Made by a program: the position numbers and the translations under genes. Below, piece by piece: positions 1 to 5,701 of a stretch of 6,655 bases of DNA. The notes under the pieces were generated by a model. The model was not told the origin of the DNA, did not search any database, and worked only from the letters and a program-made list of their open reading frames with translations. Every line of letters starts with the position of its first letter. Position 1 is the stretch's first letter. This stretch comes from an uncultured Clostridia bacterium (GTDB taxonomy: Bacteria > Bacillota > Clostridia > Oscillospirales > CAG-272): NCBI GenBank assembly GCA_937934385.1, contig CALGZV010000349.1:1-6655 (forward strand), written 5' to 3'.

Positions 1-1486
1 CTTTACCGCTTTCAAAAACTATATAATCATGCTTTCCAACTGGATGTATGCGGCGCTTTCGCAGCCGATCAAGATGGACAGCTTCGATATACTCGGAACA
101 GAGAACGAAAAAGCTCAGGATGTTGCTACATTCAATCAGGCGGCATGGTTTGAGGTAAAGGCGTTCTTCATGAGCTTCTTCATGGACTATACGACCATCG
201 GCTTTAAGGCTGAGGGCGAAAATGAACAGTATGACGATTATATAACGATGTGGGCGACCAGCGACCGTGAGACAATGCTTATTACACGGCGTATCATTGA
301 CTCATCGTTTACTCCTCAGTATAATATCGGACTTACGATTAAGGTTATCACGGCAGGACTTGATCAGGCGATCCTTGCGGGTATAGGACCTGATATTGCC
401 GATATGACGACGACCGATTCTATAACGTGGGGACTTCGTACGGCAGTTGAGCCTCTGAATCAGTTCGAAGGCTTTGAGGAAGCGACAAAGGTTATCGCTC
501 CGGCGGCGCTCAAGACCTGTACGCTGTACGGAACGACATACGCTATGCCGAAGACGATGGACTTCCCGATGATGTTCTACCGCACTGACATACTTGCAGA
601 ACTCGGTCTTGAGATTCCGGAAACATGGAATGAGCTGTATGACATGATGAACGTGCTTCAGAACAAGAAGCTTGAGATCGGAATGCCGATAGGACTTAAC
701 GGACTTCAGATTTTCCTCTTCCAGCAGGGTATAGACCTTTATGCGGACGACGGATGGAGGATCAACCTTGATTCGCATGAAGCACTCTCTGCTTTCGAAA
801 CATATACCGGATTCTTCAGAAAATATTCAAGCCCTGTTTCATGGGATACTTCGCGTTTCAGAACAGGTGAGCTTGCAATAATGATTTCGAGCAACGAAAC
901 AACGAACAGCAGCATAACCTTCTATAACGAGCTTATGAACTATGTCGAGCTTCGCGGACTCTGGGAGATGGCTCCGATGCTCGCAACAGTTATAGAAAAT
1001 GACGACGGAACACAGACACTCAACTATTCAACGACAGTAACAGTATCCGGAATGGTAATACCCCGCGGTTCGAATAACCCCGAGTCAAGCTGGAAATATA
1101 TAAGCTGGTATGTTTCGACCGATACGCAGGAGAAAATGCGTAACGAGACGATCGCGGTCAACCCGCTCCCGACGACAAAGTTCAACTCGGCAAATACCGA
1201 GGTATATCTGAGCCAGCCGTGGACGGAGAGCGAGTATAAGGCGGTATCAAAGCAGATGAAGATGCTTGCAGGTATCACCGAGTATCCCGGACACTATATT
1301 GTTCCGACTTACGTAAAGAATGCGTTCCTTGATGTATATAATAACGGAAAAGACGCGTCGAACGCGATGCTCGACCGTATCTACGATATCAACCGCGAAA
1401 TCTCGCGTAAGCGCGAGGAGTTCGGCATGGATGCGTATAACGTGTCATATTCCGGAGTCGATTATACGAAGCCTGCAGAAAAGTAG
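1..1486 (+). CDS. Extracellular solute-binding protein of a CUT1 sugar ABC importer, 5'-truncated
   Basis: This is the substrate-capture component of a carbohydrate ABC importer, acting outside the membrane. The frame (first full codon at base 2) is open to the window edge. The ATG at 29 has no Shine-Dalgarno site and is not followed by a signal peptide, so it is almost certainly internal and the true start lies upstream. A family 1 type binding domain begins near base 230 with a strand reading YITMWAT. It continues with AGIGPDIADM (377-406), the usual AG-GPDv loop. Next comes the hinge region YAMPKTMDFPMMFYRTDIL with LGLEIPETWNEL (about 536-640), and then the C-lobe segment GMVIPRG...SWKYISWYV (about 1049-1120). 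The roughly 75 residues before this domain are not part of it, so the whole protein is probably larger than the usual 400-450 residues. It ends at TAG 1484-1486, upstream of the permease pair. The substrate cannot be read from the sequence; a sugar or oligosaccharide is the family expectation. The family call is firm, the specificity unknown. Confidence 0.88.
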   Translation, partial: FTAFKNYIIMLSNWMYAALSQPIKMDSFDILGTENEKAQDVATFNQAAWFEVKAFFMSFFMDYTTIGFKAEGENEQYDDYITMWATSDRETMLITRRIIDSSFTPQYNIGLTIKVITAGLDQAILAGIGPDIADMTTTDSITWGLRTAVEPLNQFEGFEEATKVIAPAALKTCTLYGTTYAMPKTMDFPMMFYRTDILAELGLEIPETWNELYDMMNVLQNKKLEIGMPIGLNGLQIFLFQQGIDLYADDGWRINLDSHEALSAFETYTGFFRKYSSPVSWDTSRFRTGELAIMISSNETTNSSITFYNELMNYVELRGLWEMAPMLATVIENDDGTQTLNYSTTVTVSGMVIPRGSNNPESSWKYISWYVSTDTQEKMRNETIAVNPLPTTKFNSANTEVYLSQPWTESEYKAVSKQMKMLAGITEYPGHYIVPTYVKNAFLDVYNNGKDASNAMLDRIYDINREISRKREEFGMDAYNVSYSGVDYTKPAEK

Positions 1487-1510
1487 CTTTGATACGGTAT
1501 GTATAAAGAC

Positions 1511-1542
1511 GGTATCCGCCCGACGGAAATGCGGGCGGTACT
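1511..1542 (+). promoter_or_regulatory. GC-rich hairpin after the binding-protein gene, possible mRNA stabiliser or processing site
   Basis: CCGCCCG (1516-1522) pairs perfectly with CGGGCGG (1532-1538) across a 9-base loop. Past a single bulged T at 1515, GTA (1512-1514) pairs with TAC (1539-1541), and a G-U pair (1511/1542) can close the stem. No T-run follows, so it does not look like an intrinsic terminator. Hairpins between binding-protein and permease genes are known in sugar operons (malE-malF is the classic case), where they raise binding-protein mRNA over permease mRNA by blocking 3' decay. That role here is inferred from position and structure only. Confidence 0.5.
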
Positions 1543-1657
1543 CCGGAATGTTCCCGGAATCCAATGATTTTCTCTTTGGCAGAAGACATCGCCGGGTCTG
1601 CGCTGTGGGCACAGGCTCAGGGAGGATTGCAAGAGAAAGCAAACATAAGACAGATTT

Positions 1658-1663
1658 GAGAGG
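1658..1663 (+). promoter_or_regulatory. Ribosome binding site for the MalF-type permease
   Basis: GAGAGG lies 8 bases before the ATG at 1672 and is separated from it by a T-run. It supports this start, which is also the first ATG after an in-frame TGA at 1657-1659. The match to the Shine-Dalgarno consensus is weaker than at the next two genes. Confidence 0.55.
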
Positions 1664-1671
1664 TTTTTTCG

Positions 1672-2646
1672 ATGACAGAACAAGTTGCTGTTAAAAATCA
1701 GCCGCCTGTTAAGGAAGAAAAAAGAGAAAAAACGAAAAAGGATATGTCAAAGTTCGAATGGCTGTGGCATGAGATGAAACGTCAGAAGGTCGGATACTAT
1801 ATGGTAATCCCCTTTCTTATCATGTTTCTCTGCTTTACGGTAGTACCGGTCCTTCTTTCGATATTTCTCAGCTTCACATCCTTTAACATGCTGCAGCTGC
1901 CGAAATTCGTTTTTATGGATAACTATATCCGCATGTTCCTTGACGACGACCTGTTTATAACAGCTCTGAAGAACACGCTGATCTTCGCAGTCGCTACGGG
2001 ACCTACCTCGTACATACTTTCATTTCTTGTTGCATGGTTCATAAACGAGCTGTCCCCGAGAGTGAGAGCGCTTGTAACGATAGTATTCTACGCGCCGTCG
2101 ATTTCAGGTCAGATATATCTCGTATGGCAGATCATCTTCAAGAATGATAACTACGGATATGTAAACGGATGGTTGATGAAGATGGGCTTTATCAGTACGC
2201 CGATAGCCTTTTTCGAGAATCCGGATTATATTTTCCCGCTTATTGTAATGATAGCGCTTTGGTCCAGTCTCGGAACCTCGTTCCTTGCATTTATTGCCGG
2301 ACTTCAGGGTGTTGACAGACACCTGTTTGAGGCGGGGGCGGTCGACGGCATCAAGAATCGTTGGCAGGAGCTTTGGTATATCACGCTTCCGAGCATGAAG
2401 AGCATGCTGATGTTCGGTGCTGTTCAGGCGATCACATCGTCTTTCGGATTCGGAGCGATAATAGATGCTCTTTGCGGAAATCCGTCTACCGACTACTGTG
2501 CATGGACGCTTACGCACCATCTTAACGAATATATGGGAAAACGATTTGAATTCGGATATGCGTCGGCGATATCGCTTGTGCTGTTCTTTATAATGATCGG
2601 TTCAAATATGGCGGTACAGAAATTCCTTTCGAAGGTAGGAGAATAG
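1672..2646 (+). CDS. Sugar ABC transporter permease, MalF/LplB type
   Basis: This is one of the two integral membrane subunits forming the translocation channel of a CUT1 importer (binding-protein-dependent transport inner membrane family, MetI fold). The 324 residues start with a charged cytoplasmic tail of about 40 residues rich in Lys and Glu. About six hydrophobic segments follow, near residues 42-66, 100-125, 132-157, 187-212, 243-265 and 298-318. The cytoplasmic coupling loop that docks on the ATPase is visible at 220-240: EAGAVDG, then nine residues on, ITLP. This matches the EAA---G---------I-LP signature, with Gly replacing the second Ala. Length and topology are normal for the family. 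It follows the binding protein and sits one base before its partner permease, so the two are surely co-translated. The ATPase partner is not encoded in the window. Substrate unknown; a role in sugar uptake is the family expectation. Confidence 0.95.
   Translation: MTEQVAVKNQPPVKEEKREKTKKDMSKFEWLWHEMKRQKVGYYMVIPFLIMFLCFTVVPVLLSIFLSFTSFNMLQLPKFVFMDNYIRMFLDDDLFITALKNTLIFAVATGPTSYILSFLVAWFINELSPRVRALVTIVFYAPSISGQIYLVWQIIFKNDNYGYVNGWLMKMGFISTPIAFFENPDYIFPLIVMIALWSSLGTSFLAFIAGLQGVDRHLFEAGAVDGIKNRWQELWYITLPSMKSMLMFGAVQAITSSFGFGAIIDALCGNPSTDYCAWTLTHHLNEYMGKRFEFGYASAISLVLFFIMIGSNMAVQKFLSKVGE
2637..2641 (+). promoter_or_regulatory. Ribosome binding site inside the end of the upstream permease gene
   Basis: AGGAG lies within the last codons of the upstream permease, 6 bases before the ATG at 2648, and only one base separates stop and start. 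Terminating ribosomes can therefore re-initiate directly, which should keep the two channel subunits at equal amounts. This coupling is inferred from the spacing. Confidence 0.75.
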
Positions 2647-2647
2647 T

Positions 2648-3511
2648 ATGAAAAAACTGAGAACAAGAAGGCATGCCGTTGTCCTCAACCGCTCAGCCGG
2701 CGGTGATACGGGTATAACGGTACTGCTTGTAATACTCGGCATATTCATGTTTCTTCCGATGTGGTATCAGATAATCACATCGCTCAAGCCGCTCGGAGAG
2801 ATGAGCATGACGCCGCCGAGATTCTATGTAATGAAGCCCACGCTAAAAAACTACATAGACCTTTTTACAAATATCAACGCAACGTGGGTTCCGATATCGC
2901 GTTACATATTTAATACCGCGTTTATATCGGTCGGAGCTACTGTCGGATGTCTGATACTCGGATCGATGAGTGCGTATTCGCTCTCAAAGATACGTTTCCC
3001 CGGCTCGAAGATCATAATGAATATTATTGTGTATTCACTGATGATATCTTCAACGGTAACCGCGCTGACGAACTTTATCGTTTATGTTGCACTTGGATGG
3101 CTTAATACCTATACGATATCCATCGTGCCGGTATGGGCGTCTACGCTCGGACTTTACCTTATGAAGCAGTTCATCGACGGAAACGTTTCGGATGAAATGA
3201 TCGAGGCTGCGCGTATAGACGGAGCAAACGAGCTTTACATTTACGGACGCATAGTAATGCCGCTTGTTAAGCCGGCATGGCTGACGCTTATGATTACCAC
3301 GTTCCAGAACGTATGGAATTCCGGAGCGTCGGGATTTGTATGGAGCGAGCAGCTTAAAACGTTTAACAGCGCAATTGCGGCGATCACAACTGTTTCGCAG
3401 GGCGCAAGCTCCGCAGCAACGGTTCTGATGATGGCTGTTCCGGTTATTATGTTTATAGTATCGCAGGCCCAGATCGTTGAAACGATGGGATCCTCCGGTA
3501 TGAAAGACTGA
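2648..3511 (+). CDS. Carbohydrate ABC transporter permease, MalG type
   Basis: This is the second channel subunit of the importer, pairing with the product of the gene just before it. The 287 residues have a short basic N-terminus, a first membrane segment near 23-44 followed by the family-typical TSLKP motif, and further hydrophobic segments near 86-110, 121-143, 150-172, 206-225 and 256-276. The ATPase-coupling loop is canonical: EAARIDGA at 186-193 with IVMP at 202-205. The C-terminus (ETMGSSGMKD) resembles the G(M/V)-KG tail common in this family. Length is normal. It ends 19 bases before the next gene, so the operon continues into the NHL/Yip1 gene. The family is certain; the transported sugar is not determinable here. 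Confidence 0.95.
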   Translation: MKKLRTRRHAVVLNRSAGGDTGITVLLVILGIFMFLPMWYQIITSLKPLGEMSMTPPRFYVMKPTLKNYIDLFTNINATWVPISRYIFNTAFISVGATVGCLILGSMSAYSLSKIRFPGSKIIMNIIVYSLMISSTVTALTNFIVYVALGWLNTYTISIVPVWASTLGLYLMKQFIDGNVSDEMIEAARIDGANELYIYGRIVMPLVKPAWLTLMITTFQNVWNSGASGFVWSEQLKTFNSAIAAITTVSQGASSAATVLMMAVPVIMFIVSQAQIVETMGSSGMKD

Positions 3512-3516
3512 CGGAA

Positions 3517-3523
3517 AGGAAGG
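3517..3523 (+). promoter_or_regulatory. Ribosome binding site selecting a GTG start
   Basis: AGGAAGG lies 7 bases before GTG at 3531. Starting at this GTG supplies the basic MKNKK n-region needed for the signal peptide. The next in-frame ATG (3576) falls inside the hydrophobic core and would destroy it, so GTG is the better start. Confidence 0.8.
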
Positions 3524-3530
3524 TATAACA

Positions 3531-5666
3531 GTGAAAAACAAAAAGCTATTAAGAATATCCTTCCTGCTTCTGGCGATGCTTATGTTTGTCTCTGCAGTAT
3601 TGCCGGTCTACGGTGCTGCGTCCTATCAGACATATACTTATGCGATAGACGGATTTGCGGCGAGATCGCCTGATGCATATACGCCATATAAGACGTATCA
3701 TGCAAAGGACATGGGACTTAACGCTTCCGATTTCGGAACTTTGAACGATATCGTTGTCGACAGTGATAACAATGTATATCTTGCAGATTCGGGAAATAAC
3801 TGTATATGGGTATTTTCCGAATATATGCAGTATAAATTCAGGATTCAGTCCTTTATAAATGAGGAAGGTATCCGCGATTCGCTTCTGAATCCGGAGGGGG
3901 TGTTCGTAACCTCAGATAAAATATACGTTGCGGATACGAATAATGCGCGTATTGCTGTCTTTGACCGGGACGGAAGTTTCCTCTATCAGCTCCGTGAGCC
4001 GAAATCCTCTGTATTTCCGGCAAACTCGGTATACAGACCTATAGCGCTTGCAGTTGATAATTCAGGACGTATATATGTTGTATCATCGACAACATATATG
4101 GGAGTTATCATTCTTGACGCCGACGGCGTATTCCAGAATTTTATCGGAGCTCAGACCGTATCGGCAGGCGCGGCTCAGCTTTTCATTAACCAGTTCCTGT
4201 CGGGAAGCCGCAGAGCTTCGGCAAAGAAAAGCGTTCCGACAGAGTATAATAACATAACTATAGACAGCGACGGTTTTGTATATGTTACATCTTCGTCTAT
4301 CCAGGAAGAGCAGCAGAAAGCCGCTGTATTCAGCAAGACGTCAACGTATTCTCCTGTCAAAAAGCTTAATTCTTCCGGAAATGACGTAATGGCGCGGAAC
4401 GGCTTCTTCGGTCCCGGCGGCGAGGTAATTTCCGACGGATATGACTGGGGAACCGAAGGACTCGGAGCTTCGAAGATAGTCGATGCTGCCGTAGGCCCTG
4501 AGGGAACATGGTCCATTATCGACGAAAAGCGCTCAAGAGTGTATACCTACGACGATGAAGGCAACCTTCTGTTCGCTTTCGGAGACAAGGGACAGCAGCT
4601 CGGAAACCTTTCGACCGTTTCAGGAATCGCATATCAGGATTCCAAGATGCTTCTGCTCGATAAGAGCGACGCGGGTATAACCGTGTTCAACCGTACCGAG
4701 TACGGCGATGTGCTTATCTCGGCGCTGAAGCATAATAACGATCGTGAATATGACCTTGCGGTCAGTGACTGGGAGACTATCCTCCAGTACAACAATAACT
4801 TCGATACGGCATACGTCGGAATCGGACGCAGCTATTTCCGTAACGCCGAATGGGAAAAGGCAATGGAGTATTATCAGACGGCTTACGATACCACGAACTA
4901 TTCCAACAGCTTCAAGATGTGGCGTCAGGAATGGGTATCTAAGTACGTTCTCATAATTCCTGTTGTTGTTATAGCTTTCTGTGTTGCGATCGTTCAGTAT
5001 TTCAAATGGGCGAAGAAGATCAATAAGGCTGCAACATTGAAAACGGGAAAGAGAAGCTTCAAAGAAGAATTCCTCTATTCAGCTCACCTTATATTCCATC
5101 CGTTTGACGGCTTCTGGGATCTTAAGCATGAACACCGCGGCTCGGTAAGAGTTGCCGTAACGTTTATGGCGCTTACGGTAGCGGCGTTTGCATATCAGGC
5201 TGTCGGCGGCTCGTATCTGTTCGGCGGCGGAGGCACAAATATCATAATGCAGCTTCTCAGCGTTATGATTCCGATCATTCTGTTTATCACGGCGAACTGG
5301 TGTCTTACCACGCTGTTTGAGGGCGAGGGAAGCTTTAAAGATATCTTTATTGCGACCGGATACTCTCTGGCACCCCTTCCGTTCTTTATCGTTTTGTCAA
5401 CGCTTCTGACTCATATTATGACGCTTGAGGAGTCGGGAATCATCTCGATGCTCTCGACGCTGGGCTTTGTATGGGTAGGACTGCTTCTGTTCTTCGGAGT
5501 AATGATAACACATGACTACGGACTCGGAAAGAATATTCTTACTATTATAGGAACGATAGTCGGAATGGCATTCATCATGTTTATGGCGATCCTGTTCTCG
5601 ACGCTTATCGGAAAGATCGTCGGCTTTGTTTCGAATATTGTAACAGAGCTTTCATTCCGTGCGTAG
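3531..5666 (+). CDS. NHL beta-propeller / TPR / Yip1-domain membrane protein
   Basis: This is a 711-residue membrane protein of unknown function. A signal peptide (1 to about 29: basic start, Leu-rich core, small residues at VYGAAS) leads into about six NHL-like blades at roughly 71-95, 119-145, 168-200, 240-270, 313-350 and 355-390. Each has a D-x-x-(G/N)-x-(I/V)-Y-V-(A/S)-D-like strand; the clearest are NNVYLADSGNN and DKIYVADTNNARIAVF. Residues about 400-455 form TPR-like helices (EYDLAVSDWETIL; AYVGIGRSYFRNAEWEKAM). A transmembrane helix at 472-491 is followed by a Lys-rich, presumably cytoplasmic linker. The C-terminal part (about 510-711) matches the Yip1 family: HPFDGFWDLK (523-532), about five hydrophobic segments, and FEGEGSFKDIFIATGYSLAP (596-615). 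The propeller and TPR would face outward. Tight linkage to the permeases suggests a role with the importer, such as substrate sensing, docking or assembly, but no enzyme motif is visible. The domain calls are good; the function is open. Confidence 0.85.
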   Translation: MKNKKLLRISFLLLAMLMFVSAVLPVYGAASYQTYTYAIDGFAARSPDAYTPYKTYHAKDMGLNASDFGTLNDIVVDSDNNVYLADSGNNCIWVFSEYMQYKFRIQSFINEEGIRDSLLNPEGVFVTSDKIYVADTNNARIAVFDRDGSFLYQLREPKSSVFPANSVYRPIALAVDNSGRIYVVSSTTYMGVIILDADGVFQNFIGAQTVSAGAAQLFINQFLSGSRRASAKKSVPTEYNNITIDSDGFVYVTSSSIQEEQQKAAVFSKTSTYSPVKKLNSSGNDVMARNGFFGPGGEVISDGYDWGTEGLGASKIVDAAVGPEGTWSIIDEKRSRVYTYDDEGNLLFAFGDKGQQLGNLSTVSGIAYQDSKMLLLDKSDAGITVFNRTEYGDVLISALKHNNDREYDLAVSDWETILQYNNNFDTAYVGIGRSYFRNAEWEKAMEYYQTAYDTTNYSNSFKMWRQEWVSKYVLIIPVVVIAFCVAIVQYFKWAKKINKAATLKTGKRSFKEEFLYSAHLIFHPFDGFWDLKHEHRGSVRVAVTFMALTVAAFAYQAVGGSYLFGGGGTNIIMQLLSVMIPIILFITANWCLTTLFEGEGSFKDIFIATGYSLAPLPFFIVLSTLLTHIMTLEESGIISMLSTLGFVWVGLLLFFGVMITHDYGLGKNILTIIGTIVGMAFIMFMAILFSTLIGKIVGFVSNIVTELSFRA

Positions 5667-5684
5667 AGTACCGAAAAAGCGATT

Positions 5685-5690
5685 AAGGAG
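5685..5690 (+). promoter_or_regulatory. Ribosome binding site for the DUF5696-like gene
   Basis: AAGGAG, continuing as AAGGAGAG, precedes the ATG at 5702 by 11 bases. This is slightly long but acceptable, and the following MKKRRF signal-peptide start supports the choice. Confidence 0.65.
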
Positions 5691-5701
5691 AGAAAGATAT
5701 A

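Larger units (their letters stand above)
1487..1671 (+). other. Non-coding gap between binding-protein and permease genes
   Basis: At 185 bases this is by far the longest spacer in the window; the others are 1, 19 and 35 bases. It contains the hairpin at 1511-1542, a direct repeat CCGGAAT (1543-1549 and 1554-1560), and an 8-base complementary pair TTTCTCTT/AAGAGAAA (1569-1576 and 1631-1638) that could enclose smaller stems. I found no well-spaced -35/-10 pair and no plausible small gene. It most likely belongs to one continuous transcript and tunes the relative level of the flanking genes. Confidence 0.5.

Noticed and set aside
29..31. ATG at 29 as the true start of the binding protein
   Set aside because: The frame is open upstream to the window edge, there is no ribosome binding site in bases 1-28, and the following residues do not form a signal peptide.
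302..778. 158-residue open frame on the minus strand
   Set aside because: It lies wholly opposite the binding-protein gene, is rich in Arg and His with no recognisable domain, and mirrors the codon bias of the true frame. Other minus-strand frames (1024-1278, 2104-2520, 3050-3541, 4175-4516, 5516-5827) fail for the same reason.
1489..1507. TTGATA followed by TATAAA as a promoter for the permease genes
   Set aside because: The two hexamers are only 7 bases apart instead of about 17, so they cannot act together as a standard sigma-A promoter.
1499..1567. 22-codon micro-ORF (ATG 1499 to TGA) across the hairpin, a possible leader peptide
   Set aside because: There is no Shine-Dalgarno sequence before it and no run of regulatory codons. 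It is as short as chance ORFs usually are.
1664..1669. T-run that might end an intrinsic terminator before the permease
   Set aside because: No GC-rich stem lies directly upstream. The run separates the GAGAGG site from the ATG, and termination here would cut the permease off from the operon.
1320..1694. 124-residue plus-strand open frame spanning the binding-protein end and the gap
   Set aside because: It overlaps the binding-protein and permease genes in another frame, has an Arg/Ser/Cys-rich composition typical of a shadow frame, and lacks a ribosome binding site.
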